From contig NZ_JAFBDH010000002.1 in assembly GCF_016908115.1 (NCBI RefSeq), positions 1 to 64,000 of the forward strand: 64,000 nucleotides of DNA. The letters run 5' to 3'. This stretch comes from Peptoniphilus gorbachii. GTDB taxonomy: Bacteria > Bacillota > Clostridia > Tissierellales > Peptoniphilaceae. Position numbers and translations under genes: made by a program. The notes beneath the pieces were generated by a model. That model ran no database searches. It was given only the letters and a program-made list of their open reading frames with translations, and had not been told where the DNA came from. Within the stretch, counting starts at the first letter, position 1, and each line of letters begins with the position of its first letter. Below, one piece after another: positions 1 to 8,784 of this stretch.

Positions 1-1262
1 CCTACAGTTACTTTCGCATCTGCTGGTAAATCTTTGTTTGCTTCTCTAACAGCTTTTTCTACATCTTTCTTTTCGTCTTCTGTTAACTTAGATGGGTCAG
101 CTACTTTAACTGGTTCTGCTGGAGCTACTACTGCTCCTGCTTTCTTTTCAACAACTGTGTCTGCTTGTGCAAGTTGTCCAACTTTTTGATTTTCTCCAGT
201 GCCTTGTGTAACTGTTACAGCTCCATCGTTAGATACTGTAATACTAGCATCTTGTGGTAGAGTCGGATTTGCTTTCTTAACTGCTGCAATAACTTTATCC
301 TTTTCTTCTTGTGTTAAGTTTGACTTATCTGCAACTAGTGTTTTTTCTGGTTCAACTAGTTTTATAATTTTATCAGCATTTCCAGCTTGTTTAACTGTCT
401 TAGCTGATGCTATAGTTTTATTACCATCTTTTCCCATTGGTACTGTTACTGTACCATTTTCAGCAACTTGGATTTCGTCGTCTGTGAAACCTAGGTCTTT
501 GTTAGCTGCCTTAACAGCATCTTTTACAGCTTGTTTTTCTTTCTCTGTAAGATTGCTTGTATTAGCAACTGTTGTTATTGCTGGGTCATTTAATGTTTTG
601 CCAGCTCTATCAAATGGTTTTACCGTGTCTTTTCCTTCTAATGTTCCTGTCTTTTTACCATCTGCAGTAGTTACTTTTACATTACCCTTATTGTCAACTT
701 CAATCTTATCGCCATCAGCAAGATTATTCTTTGCCTTAACTGCTGCAGCTACCTTATCTTTTTCTTCTTGTGTCAAATCAGTTACGTCTTTTACTTCAGT
801 CTTATCTGGAGCTTGAAGTTCAAGAATACTATCTTTTTGTACAACTGTCTTGTCAGCTGGAATTTCTCCTGTCTTACCATTTTGATTGATAGTTACCTTA
901 CCATCGTCTCCTACGGTAATTTCATCATCTTTTAAGTTTCTATCTGGGTTAGCTTCCTTAACAGCATCTTTAACAGCTTGTTTTTCTTTATCAGTTAATT
1001 TTGTTTTATCATCAACCTTAACTGGTTCTTTTGGTGGGTTGAATTTAACAGTAACTTCTTCTTGTGTAACTGTCTTATCCGGAGTTATTGTTCCAGTCTT
1101 ACCGTCTTTAGTAACTGTTACTGTACCATCATCATCAACTACAACATCTTCTTTTGTTAAGTTTAAGTCTGGGTTTGCTTTAATAACAGCAGCTTCAACA
1201 GCTTCTTGTTCTGGTTCTGTCAATGATGTTTTATCTTTTACTACTGTCTTGTCTGGATCATT
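1..1262 (-). repeat. Six tandem 74-78-residue protein repeats in the surface protein
   Basis: Repeat units start at 1262, 1040, 815, 590, 356 and 122, so the coding period is 222-234 bp; the sixth is cut by the window edge. Each unit has the pattern K-x-V-x-(D/N)-x-(S/T)-x-L-T-x-x-E-K/Q-x-x-V-x-x-A-V, then A-N, an acidic segment, and a beta-hairpin with D/N-G-x-V-x-V. The copies have diverged in DNA sequence, so the array is old rather than freshly amplified. They resemble the Rib/YPDG-like stalk repeats of Firmicute adhesins. I did not confirm the family. Confidence 0.85.
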
Positions 1263-4200
1263 TAACTTCAAAGGTGTCTTATCAGTTTGATCCCAAACTG
1301 CATAATAAGTTTTTGGTGATGTGATGTTTGTAAATTCTGTAACATTTGGTGTTTTTGCGTCTTTTGTATCTGCCCAACCCTTGAATGTGAATCCATCTCT
1401 TGTTGGGTCAGCTGGTTTTGTTACTTTTCCACCTTCAACCTTAACATTAGTTGTGTCCTTGCCGTCAGTAAATGTACCTTGATTTGCATCAAATGTAACT
1501 GTTACTTCATCTGAATAAACAGCATAAACAACTAAGTGTTTTGTTATTGGTGTTTCATTAGTAAAGATTTGTTCTTTTGGTAATTTATTGAATTCATCAG
1601 CTGTAACAACTGCCTTATCTCCTAAGGCTGTCTTACCTGCTTCAGTAACCCAACCTAAGAAGTTCTTTCCAGTTAGTTTTGGTGCTTCTGGGAATTTATC
1701 GCCAGTATCAGCTTTAACATTTGCACCTTCAAAACCATTAGGTTTGTAGTCTTCTTGGTCTAAGAAATTAATGTTATCTGGTGCTATCTTAACAACTTTC
1801 TTTGTGCCGTCTGCAAATTGACCGTCTGTTGTATCAAACAATACTCTTGCTCTAACTCTTGTTTCTAATAGGTCAGATGGAAGTGATGATCCGTCTGATG
1901 CAGTTGTAACAAACTTCATATCCTTTAATAAAGTAAGTTTTGTTTCAGTCTTTTCATCTGAATGATAAGGAAGCATCTTTGTTAAATCTACCTTGTATTC
2001 ATAAGCCCTATACTCTTTGCTATCTTCTGTAAATTGAGCATCAAAGATATCAGACTTAGGAATAGTAATCATCTTACTTACATCATCGCCGACTAAATTA
2101 CCATCTTTATCGTATTCGTTTTCGTCAGCTTTGACTTTTGCATAAAGCCTTTTATCTTTTCCATCATAAAGTGTTCTTACCTTACCACCGTCATACTTAG
2201 TATAACCAACGAATTTTTCAGTGTCTTTCATAAAGTCTTTATTAGTTCCAGCAAATACTCTTGGATCCTTATAGAAGTCATCTGTTCCATCTGCATAGTC
2301 ATTTGTAAATAGCACTTGATATGGAGTGTAAAGTGACTTATTTATAGAAAGGATTGATGATTTGTCTGAGTGGTCAGTCCATGTAAGTTCCTTAACATTG
2401 TCTGCAGATTTTGTTAAAGCTCTATACTTAAACAAAGATGTTTGATCTTCTAACTTAGTGCCATTTTCATCATAGGATTCTACAATTATATCTGCACCTG
2501 GTTTTAATTTCTTTGTGTTGATATAGAAGTTACCAGCTGTTGAATTAGTTAGTGCATTTGTACCCGGATCCATAACTTTGTCTTTGTTGTCAAATTTCCA
2601 TAATCCTTTAGGTTCAAATTTCTTTTCAGCCTTTGTTCCGTCTGCAAGGGTGTATTTTAGAATGTAGTAACCTTTATTGCCTTCCTTATAAAGGTGCATA
2701 TTGATATTTCTATCTTTTTGTAATTTTAGTGTTGCTCCACCTTCATTTAGCTCAGTGCCGTTGTGAATTTCAAGGAAGTTTACAGGATCAGCGTGGTCTT
2801 TTGCATATGGCATGAAAACTTTTAGCTTGTCTCCGGCCTTTACAGTCGCGCCTTCTCGAAGGTCAAACTTAAAGATACCATCTGCATACTTTTCGATGGT
2901 TTCAATACCCTTATTACCTGTTACGTAATAAGTGTAATATCCTTGTTGTCTTCTAATGATGGCATCTTCATTGCCCATTTGGATCATGATTTGACCATCT
3001 GCAGGGTCTTTCGTCGTATCGATAATAAAAGACTCGCCTTCATGAGCTACATAGCCATCATCGTATGTTTTTTCAAATACAGCCCAGCCGTCGACATTTG
3101 GATTAGTCCATCCAGATATCATAGAGTAGTTAAGCTTTCTTGTAGCATTACCACCATCTCTACCTGCAAAGGTATCTTCAAATTTGCCCTTATCTACAAC
3201 ATAGTCGATAGCTGTTACGTAGAAGCCAGATAGCATAGTGTGTTGGTCATGTTGTGGTATCTCAACCTTTTTAACTCCTTCTTTTTGGAAGTCATGGGTA
3301 CCTATAACAACGTAAGCAAGCTCACCATCTTTTGATAAATTGAAGTCTGTTTTCTTGATACCAAAATTGTGTGACCATTTTGATTTTTGTCTTGAGTTTT
3401 CAAGAACATTAACATAGGCTACATTACCGTCGTCATCCGGCTTCAAATAGTTAAGAAGATTAGCATCAAAGGCTTGGGTAAAGGCAATGGGCTTTCCACC
3501 TACTGTTGGTGAGGCAGCACTTCCAGCTCTTTGACCCATGTATTGAGTTCTTATGATACCAAGATTCTTTTCATCCTTGTATTGCTCCGGATTGGCAATA
3601 AATTCAGACATAACGAATTCTTGGTTTGTTGCACTAGTGTTATCTGATTGGTAGCCACCCTTGATAAATAATCTATTGACCTTATCTTCAAGAGAAACTG
3701 ATGTTGTCTTCGTATAAGAAGAGTAGTCCATGGATGAACCCTTAGGTGCATAAGCATAGATTTTTTCGCCCTTTGTATCAGCAAGTCTCATTTGAACGAT
3801 GTAGTTTTGCTTACCTAAAGTGTCAATTGTTACGCCTTCTTTTAATACTAGGTTTATAGGAAGGTTCTTTCTTTGGTTTGTTAAGTCCCCTCTCAATACA
3901 CCTAGGTCAACAATTCTTTCCTTGCGGTCATTAAATGGATCTAGAGTTCCTCTTTTAGCTTCGTTACCTGCGACACTTACACCAACCATGTAAGACTTAT
4001 CATAGTCGATGTATTGGTCAAGGTCTCCGAAGTTAAATATAGCTCTGTACCAAACACCTGTAGCTGCTTGACCTTTTTCCTTGTAAACCATTCTAAGAAC
4101 AGTTCTGCCATTGGCATCGACAAAGTTACCATCGTAGTCGATATCGTTCATTTGAACTGGTTCTGATGTAACAACTCTTACAAGTCTTTGATTGTCGCCT

Positions 4201-4484
4201 ACAGGCCAACGTGACTTGTCCTTAATTTTGTTTTCCCAGTTTGCCTTATTGTAGTAGGTTGCACTAGATAAGGCATCATTAGTTTCTCCAGATCTTACAG
4301 GTGTTTTAGTATTTGCAGTTGAAAATTCTAACTTTTGTTCGCCAGTTGTTGCGGCTGTAAGAGCCTTATCTGGACTAGCAAATACATTGTAAGGTATCAT
4401 GCTTGCTAGCATTACACCTGACAAAGCATAAGCAGCAACGCGATTTGCATTTGCTTTCGCTTTTGCTTTTTTCTTATTATCCAT
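1..4484 (-). CDS. Large secreted repeat-containing surface protein (adhesin-like), C-terminus beyond window
   Basis: The reading frame is open from an ATG at 4484 to the window edge, giving 1494 visible residues with no stop. A strong GGAGA ribosome site lies just upstream. The N-terminus is a Sec signal: a Lys-rich start, a hydrophobic core, and a likely cut after residue 36 (VFA/SP). Residues 37 to about 870 match no family I can name. Two InlB-B/Listeria-Bacteroides-type domains follow (about residues 876-990 and 991-1065), with FLGW/FKGW and VYAVY/YYAVW motifs. At least six tandem repeats of 74-78 residues run from residue 1075 to the edge. Such repeats are common stalks of wall-anchored adhesins in anaerobic cocci. 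The anchor (LPXTG or other) is not visible. The neighbouring polysaccharide genes fit a cell-envelope locus. The ligand is unknown. Confidence 0.88.
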   Translation of the reverse strand, partial: MDNKKKAKAKANANRVAAYALSGVMLASMIPYNVFASPDKALTAATTGEQKLEFSTANTKTPVRSGETNDALSSATYYNKANWENKIKDKSRWPVGDNQRLVRVVTSEPVQMNDIDYDGNFVDANGRTVLRMVYKEKGQAATGVWYRAIFNFGDLDQYIDYDKSYMVGVSVAGNEAKRGTLDPFNDRKERIVDLGVLRGDLTNQRKNLPINLVLKEGVTIDTLGKQNYIVQMRLADTKGEKIYAYAPKGSSMDYSSYTKTTSVSLEDKVNRLFIKGGYQSDNTSATNQEFVMSEFIANPEQYKDEKNLGIIRTQYMGQRAGSAASPTVGGKPIAFTQAFDANLLNYLKPDDDGNVAYVNVLENSRQKSKWSHNFGIKKTDFNLSKDGELAYVVIGTHDFQKEGVKKVEIPQHDQHTMLSGFYVTAIDYVVDKGKFEDTFAGRDGGNATRKLNYSMISGWTNPNVDGWAVFEKTYDDGYVAHEGESFIIDTTKDPADGQIMIQMGNEDAIIRRQQGYYTYYVTGNKGIETIEKYADGIFKFDLREGATVKAGDKLKVFMPYAKDHADPVNFLEIHNGTELNEGGATLKLQKDRNINMHLYKEGNKGYYILKYTLADGTKAEKKFEPKGLWKFDNKDKVMDPGTNALTNSTAGNFYINTKKLKPGADIIVESYDENGTKLEDQTSLFKYRALTKSADNVKELTWTDHSDKSSILSINKSLYTPYQVLFTNDYADGTDDFYKDPRVFAGTNKDFMKDTEKFVGYTKYDGGKVRTLYDGKDKRLYAKVKADENEYDKDGNLVGDDVSKMITIPKSDIFDAQFTEDSKEYRAYEYKVDLTKMLPYHSDEKTETKLTLLKDMKFVTTASDGSSLPSDLLETRVRARVLFDTTDGQFADGTKKVVKIAPDNINFLDQEDYKPNGFEGANVKADTGDKFPEAPKLTGKNFLGWVTEAGKTALGDKAVVTADEFNKLPKEQIFTNETPITKHLVVYAVYSDEVTVTFDANQGTFTDGKDTTNVKVEGGKVTKPADPTRDGFTFKGWADTKDAKTPNVTEFTNITSPKTYYAVWDQTDKTPLKLNDPDKTVVKDKTSLTEPEQEAVEAAVIKANPDLNLTKEDVVVDDDGTVTVTKDGKTGTITPDKTVTQEEVTVKFNPPKEPVKVDDKTKLTDKEKQAVKDAVKEANPDRNLKDDEITVGDDGKVTINQNGKTGEIPADKTVVQKDSILELQAPDKTEVKDVTDLTQEEKDKVAAAVKAKNNLADGDKIEVDNKGNVKVTTADGKKTGTLEGKDTVKPFDRAGKTLNDPAITTVANTSNLTEKEKQAVKDAVKAANKDLGFTDDEIQVAENGTVTVPMGKDGNKTIASAKTVKQAGNADKIIKLVEPEKTLVADKSNLTQEEKDKVIAAVKKANPTLPQDASITVSNDGAVTVTQGTGENQKVGQLAQADTVVEKKAGAVVAPAEPVKVADPSKLTEDEKKDVEKAVREANKDLPADAKVTV

Positions 4485-4502
4485 TATTTCTCCTTTCATT
4501 TT

Positions 4503-4578
4503 TAAGTTATTAGCTTCTTAATTTTTAAGTTATTAAACTCTTTATTAAGTTATTGACTAATTACTTTTTAAGTTATAA
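4503..4578 (-). repeat. Four tandem TAAGTTATTA-type repeats in the surface-protein 5' leader
   Basis: The 10-mer taagttatta (plus-strand reading) starts at 4503 and 4526, as taagttattg at 4546 and as taagttataa at 4569, at intervals of 23, 20 and 23 bp. The array sits between the ribosome site of the surface protein and its predicted promoter, so it should be transcribed as part of the leader. Tandem repeats placed here can be operator arrays or a slippage-prone expression switch. Confidence 0.75.
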
Positions 4579-4724
4579 ACTTCTTACTTTCTTAATAAAT
4601 ATTCCTTTAATATATCCCAGGAAATCATCTCCCTTTATCTGAAAACGTAAACATTCTTTTTAAAATTTTTTATGTCTCATATATTGCTTTTGCTTTATGC
4701 TCCAGATTTTTTTTATACAGCTTT

Positions 4725-4753
4725 ATTATAACAAATCAAAATATTCTTTTCAA
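4725..4753 (-). promoter_or_regulatory. Promoter of the surface-protein gene
   Basis: On the minus strand a TTGAAA -35 box (4753-4748) and a perfect TATAAT -10 box (4730-4725) are 17 nt apart. Transcription would start near 4718, leaving an unusually long leader of about 235 nt before the ATG at 4484. That leader includes the tandem repeats. Confidence 0.75.
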
Positions 4754-5203
4754 TTTTTAAAATTTAAAATTTTCCATAATTTCAAGGAATTTAGATGCTC
4801 TTATACCCACCCCTAGTAAATTTTGTCTTTATTTTGTGCAATATTTTAGTTCTCTCCTTAAAGTATTTCATTATCATTAATCTATTTTTTATTTATGTCA
4901 TTTAATTTAGTCTGCTATCCTTTTTCATTTTACCTGTTTTTTTATTGTTTTTTGATGAAAACCTTACTTTTTTTATTCCTTTTTGTATAATTTTATATAC
5001 TTTTAATTAAATGTATTTATTTTTTTTAATATAATAATTTTTAAAATTTTCTTGATTTTTATTCTAAATTTTTTTATATTCTCGAGAAATTTTTTATTTT
5101 CTTGACATAAATTTTCTTTAAAACTATAAAATTTTCCCAAAATTTCTTTACACTTAAATTTATAAATTATTTGTAATATGTTTTTCAAATTTAAAATAAA
5201 AAA
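4754..5203. other. AT-rich intergenic region without a recognisable gene
   Basis: About 450 bp of very AT-rich sequence lie between the adhesin promoter and the csaB terminator. The only reading frame (minus strand, 61 codons) is almost entirely Lys/Ile/Asn/Phe and has no convincing ribosome site, as expected by chance. I see no gene or RNA here. Confidence 0.6.
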
Positions 5204-5225
5204 AGAGCAAGTTTTCTCTTGCTCT
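5204..5225 (-). terminator. Rho-independent terminator of the polysaccharide operon
   Basis: Stem AGAGCAAG/CTTGCTCT (8 bp, 6-nt loop), followed on the minus strand by a T-rich run. It lies just after the csaB stop codon. Confidence 0.85.
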
Positions 5226-5247
5226 AAATTTTTATTAATATTTATTT

Positions 5248-6363
5248 TTATTTTTCGCCTAAAAGCCTCATGGCAATTTCTACATTTTTCTTGGATTCTT
5301 GACGCATTTTTTCTGTATTTTCTCCCAGTACCTGTCGCCTTTCTTCCAAGTTATCAAGTGCCTTTTGGGTTTTTTCAAATAATTCTTCTGCTGAGAAATT
5401 TTCAACATCTACTGCTTCTTTTATGCCAAGCTCTCTCACCATGGCTTCAACTTTTGGGTCATAAATGATTCCCACCATAGGTAGATTTACGCTAGCTGCA
5501 TAAACAAGTGAATGAAGCCTCATTGCTGCTAAAAGTCTTAGTTTTTTAAAGATGCCCATAAGTTCGCCTGCTGAATAGTTTTTTTCTATTAACATGACTT
5601 TTTCTTTGTGGCGGCACTTTTCTGCTACTTCTCTCGAATAGACATTGTCCCTTGGTGTGTGGAAGGGCACAAGTAAAATGTCGTAGCCTGCTTCTATTAA
5701 GAGGTCAATAGTTTTTGCAAATTTTTCCTTTATTGTTTCGTCTTTTTTGTGATCTCTTATACAAAATCCCAGAGTCTTTTCTGTTATTTTTATGCCTTCA
5801 TCTTTTAATATTTCATCTACTCTATTATCATCTGCTTCTTTTAGGGTAAAAACTGGGTCTGCTGTCACTTCTATATTTTTATTTGTAACCCCCAATTTTT
5901 CTACAAAGTCATAGGATAATTTGTCGCGAAGGGTAATGTAATCTACTTTATTTAAGACTCTCTTTGTCAAAATTCTATTTTTTCTCTTGTCAATGGGACC
6001 TATGCCATTGGCATAGACATAGACTTTTTTCCCCAACATTTTCGCCAAAGTTATCACAGAGAGATAATAAATTATACTCCTAGTTGATGTTATATCCTGA
6101 AGAAGAGATCCTCCACCTGATAAAAATAGGTCTGCATCCTTTAGTGTGGAGATGAGTTCTGGTAATGAAAATCTATTTACTGCATCTATGCCGTAAACTT
6201 TTTTTGTCTTCTCAGGATTTTTTGAAAGTGCTGTCATTTTTATTTCAAAATTTTCTCTATTTAGTTTTTTAAAGTCTTCTACCATGGCTTTTAAGATGGC
6301 ATCGTCGCCAGAGTTGTCAAAGCCAAAGTATCCTGATACTACAATTTTTTTCATACCATTCAT
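5248..6363 (-). CDS. csaB: CsaB-type polysaccharide pyruvyltransferase
   Basis: 371 residues. CsaB enzymes add ketal-linked pyruvate to secondary cell-wall polysaccharide, the modification that SLH-domain proteins bind. The N-terminus (VVSGYFGFDNSGDDAIL) and the GGGSLLQD motif near residue 80 are typical of this family, and the length is normal. It is the last gene of a five-gene polysaccharide operon, 4 nt after the stop of the O-antigen-ligase-like gene, and is followed by a terminator. Start at 6363 or at the Met three codons later; the ribosome site is weak, suggesting translational coupling. The family call is strong. No SLH protein is visible in the window, so the partner is unknown. 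Confidence 0.88.
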   Translation of the reverse strand: MNGMKKIVVSGYFGFDNSGDDAILKAMVEDFKKLNRENFEIKMTALSKNPEKTKKVYGIDAVNRFSLPELISTLKDADLFLSGGGSLLQDITSTRSIIYYLSVITLAKMLGKKVYVYANGIGPIDKRKNRILTKRVLNKVDYITLRDKLSYDFVEKLGVTNKNIEVTADPVFTLKEADDNRVDEILKDEGIKITEKTLGFCIRDHKKDETIKEKFAKTIDLLIEAGYDILLVPFHTPRDNVYSREVAEKCRHKEKVMLIEKNYSAGELMGIFKKLRLLAAMRLHSLVYAASVNLPMVGIIYDPKVEAMVRELGIKEAVDVENFSAEELFEKTQKALDNLEERRQVLGENTEKMRQESKKNVEIAMRLLGEK

Positions 6364-6367
6364 TTTA

Positions 6368-7753
6368 TCACTCTGTTATAGGATTTCTTTCTATTGTATT
6401 TTCTGTATTTTTTAATTCTTCTTTATTATCTATTGTATTTTCTTTTTCTCTTTCACTTTTTTCTACTTTTATGGCTGTAAAAATTATGGCAAGGACAATC
6501 CAAAAGCTAAATATTATTCTTGGAATGTATAAAAAGTGTTCTACAAGTCCATGACCCATAATGCCAATTATGCTGGCAAAAAGTCCGGCTCCAAGATATT
6601 TAAAATATTTGTCCTCTGATTTTACCAAATTCACATAATCGTATTTTAGTGTGGAAAGTAAAAGTAAGATGAAAAATATAAATCCAATTAAGCCAATTTC
6701 TGCTGCCACTTCAAGATAGGTATTATGAGCGTGATATATTGGCATTGTCCTAATATACCTTTCAAAGGTATCTTTAAAGGGCATATAGCCAAAGCCAACG
6801 CCTGCTATAAAATTATCTCTTATTACATCCATAGTTATGTGCCAAATTTTTATTCTATATAAATTTGATGTATCCACTGTTGAACCAATAGATGTAATTC
6901 TATCTAGGACTTTTTGCGGAAGAAAAGCAAGTCCTCCAAGAATTAGTGGAATACCTAAAAGTAGTAGTCTCTTATCAACTAAGAGGACAAAGGCAAGGGC
7001 TGCAAGGGCAATTCCTACCCAGCCACCTCTTGAAAGTGTCATGACAATACAAATTAGTAGTATGCCTGTTGATGCTGCAAAGAGAAATTTTTTCCTCATG
7101 GACTTTGTGTACCAAGTCATGCCAACAGCTATTGGCGTAATTAAAACTAAGTATTCTGCCAAAATATTTGGATTAAAAAATACTGAATAAACTCTTACTG
7201 CAATATCTGTATTATTTTCTGTGTCAAGCCACTCTGGTCTCATTTGAACTCCCGTAAAATATTGGACTACGCCAAGAAGGGCAACTACAAGAGCTGACAA
7301 AAGTAGAGTTGATATAAGGGCGTTTAGTTCTGCCTTAGTCTTTATTGAATTTGTCATGGCAAATAAAAAGGAAATTCCTGCTGCATTTAGTGCCAAGTCA
7401 CGAATTGATCCTGATGGGTCAACTGATGTAATAGTAGAAAAAACTATTATAAAGGCAAATATTGCTATGGGAACTGTCCTTTCGCCTACTGTAAAACTTT
7501 CTTTATATAAAATTGTCCTTAGTAAAACAAAAAATCCCATGGAAAGTAACATTATAAGTCCCAAGGCATCAGGCACAAAGGGATATAAAAATACTGATGC
7601 AAAAAGTCCAATTTTTATGTCATAAATGACTAAAAGTAGACCACTTATGCCAAGGAAGGCTGCCAAAAATAGTTTTGTTCCCAAAAAATAATATATTAAG
7701 CTTAGAAAAACTGCGGACAAAAGTATAAAATTAATTTTTTTTGATTTTACCAC
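6368..7753 (-). CDS. O-antigen ligase/polymerase-like membrane protein (Wzy_C family)
   Basis: 461 residues with about ten or more hydrophobic segments. A large loop after residue 300 contains the F-x-x-A-H-N-T-Y-L-E-V pattern (around residue 340) characteristic of the O-antigen ligase/Wzy superfamily. These proteins polymerise glycan repeat units or transfer them to a carrier at the outer face of the membrane. The C-terminus is a charged Glu/Lys/Asn-rich tail. It overlaps the preceding gene by 7 nt and sits directly upstream of csaB, so it probably handles the same wall polysaccharide. Ligase versus polymerase cannot be decided from sequence. Confidence 0.8.
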   Translation of the reverse strand: MVKSKKINFILLSAVFLSLIYYFLGTKLFLAAFLGISGLLLVIYDIKIGLFASVFLYPFVPDALGLIMLLSMGFFVLLRTILYKESFTVGERTVPIAIFAFIIVFSTITSVDPSGSIRDLALNAAGISFLFAMTNSIKTKAELNALISTLLLSALVVALLGVVQYFTGVQMRPEWLDTENNTDIAVRVYSVFFNPNILAEYLVLITPIAVGMTWYTKSMRKKFLFAASTGILLICIVMTLSRGGWVGIALAALAFVLLVDKRLLLLGIPLILGGLAFLPQKVLDRITSIGSTVDTSNLYRIKIWHITMDVIRDNFIAGVGFGYMPFKDTFERYIRTMPIYHAHNTYLEVAAEIGLIGFIFFILLLLSTLKYDYVNLVKSEDKYFKYLGAGLFASIIGIMGHGLVEHFLYIPRIIFSFWIVLAIIFTAIKVEKSEREKENTIDNKEELKNTENTIERNPITE

Positions 7754-8295
7754 CAGTTTTCACCGCCTTCATCTAATTTAAAGAAAGATGTAAAAAATTC
7801 TAAGACTTTTGAGCCTTTTATTATATCCATGTATTTTCCCTTTAAAAGGGAAAGAATTATGCCAAGTATAATAAAGGCAAGGGGGAAGATTATTTTTCCC
7901 TTAAAAATTATGGAGATAATTAGGGTGAAAATCCCAGTGTAAAAGGTGATATTTGATATTATGCCTGCAATTTCGTCAAAATCATCAAAGGACTTAAAGG
8001 CTGAGCCAAGGAAAAAGGAACTCTTAATCATTTGCACAAAAACTCTTCCCAAAAAATTCATAAATTTTTCTATTAAGTTAAAAAGTCCTCTATATATTCT
8101 ATAAATAAAGGAATTTGCAAATAAAACTTTTTCGCCTGTTAAAACTTTTTTAGTCTTTGAATTTGCAAAGTTTTCTGCTAGAGGTTTACTTATAAAATCA
8201 TGAATCTTTTTTGTAAGTGAGCTTTCATAATAGCCAGAAAAGGACCTGTAAATTTTATTTAAAAACCTTATAGTTAATGAATTAATAGTGATCAC
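7747..8295 (-). CDS. Hypothetical membrane protein of the polysaccharide operon
   Basis: 182 residues, no family recognised. The first 70 residues are basic and aromatic with the look of an amphipathic helix region. Two strong hydrophobic segments lie around residues 113-130 and 134-150, followed by a soluble tail ending E-G-G-E-N-W-W. It starts one base after the DUF4330 gene ends and overlaps the ligase-like gene by 7 nt, so it is translationally coupled to polysaccharide genes. A helper role for the ligase/polymerase is inference. Confidence 0.7.
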   Translation of the reverse strand: MITINSLTIRFLNKIYRSFSGYYESSLTKKIHDFISKPLAENFANSKTKKVLTGEKVLFANSFIYRIYRGLFNLIEKFMNFLGRVFVQMIKSSFFLGSAFKSFDDFDEIAGIISNITFYTGIFTLIISIIFKGKIIFPLAFIILGIILSLLKGKYMDIIKGSKVLEFFTSFFKLDEGGENWW

Positions 8296-8784
8296 CTAGT
8301 TCTTTACTTCTATGCCAAGTATTGTCATAAAAGTTGTAACACTTTTGTTTTTAATTCTCATTTCTGCACCAATTCTTATTTGTTCAGTGCCTACTTGATA
8401 AAAATCTTGTGTTTCCTTGACATCTGCGTCAATTGTCATTATTACTCTGTACTTGCCAGGAACTTCTGCATTATAAAATTTACCTTGGTATTCTGTCTTA
8501 TCCTTATAAGGTTCAACTTCAGCTGCAATAATTTTTCCTATTAAAGTTCCCTTGTCATAATCGTAAATAGGGTCGCCAACTTTTACATTTTTTGCTGTTA
8601 CATCTCTAACATCTTTTATTTCTGCTGTGATGACGCCTTTTTTTGTTGTTGCTTCTCCAACTGCTGCCTTGTTGCCAAATCTCTTTACTCCCACTGCTAC
8701 AAGGGCAAGTAACAAAATTATTATAAGTAAATCAACTATGTTAATTAGTCCAAAAAGTCTGCCCTTTTTGTCAATTATTTTCAT
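8296..8784 (-). CDS. DUF4330 family membrane-anchored protein
   Basis: 162 residues: one N-terminal transmembrane helix (about residues 14-32) followed by an extracytoplasmic beta-rich domain. The opening M-K-I-I-D-K-x-G-R-L-F-G-x-I-N-I-V-D pattern is typical of DUF4330. I chose the ATG at 8784 because GGAGG sits 5 nt upstream; a longer frame would need an ATT start. It overlaps the glycosyltransferase gene by 14 nt. DUF4330 genes often sit in Firmicute exopolysaccharide clusters beside GT4 and ligase genes, as here. The biochemical role is unknown. Confidence 0.8.
   Translation of the reverse strand: MKIIDKKGRLFGLINIVDLLIIILLLALVAVGVKRFGNKAAVGEATTKKGVITAEIKDVRDVTAKNVKVGDPIYDYDKGTLIGKIIAAEVEPYKDKTEYQGKFYNAEVPGKYRVIMTIDADVKETQDFYQVGTEQIRIGAEMRIKNKSVTTFMTILGIEVKN

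Noticed and set aside
199-1290. Two long plus-strand open frames (134 and 205 codons) across the adhesin repeats
   Set aside because: They are the reverse shadow of the minus-strand repeat coding sequence; no ribosome site and a Ser/Thr/Leu-biased translation.
4503-4578. CRISPR array reading of the TAAGTTATTA repeats
   Set aside because: Repeat unit of 10 bp and spacing of 10-13 bp are far too short, and no cas genes are present.
5003-5188. 61-codon minus-strand frame
   Set aside because: Lys/Ile/Asn/Phe low-complexity product in very AT-rich DNA without a ribosome site.
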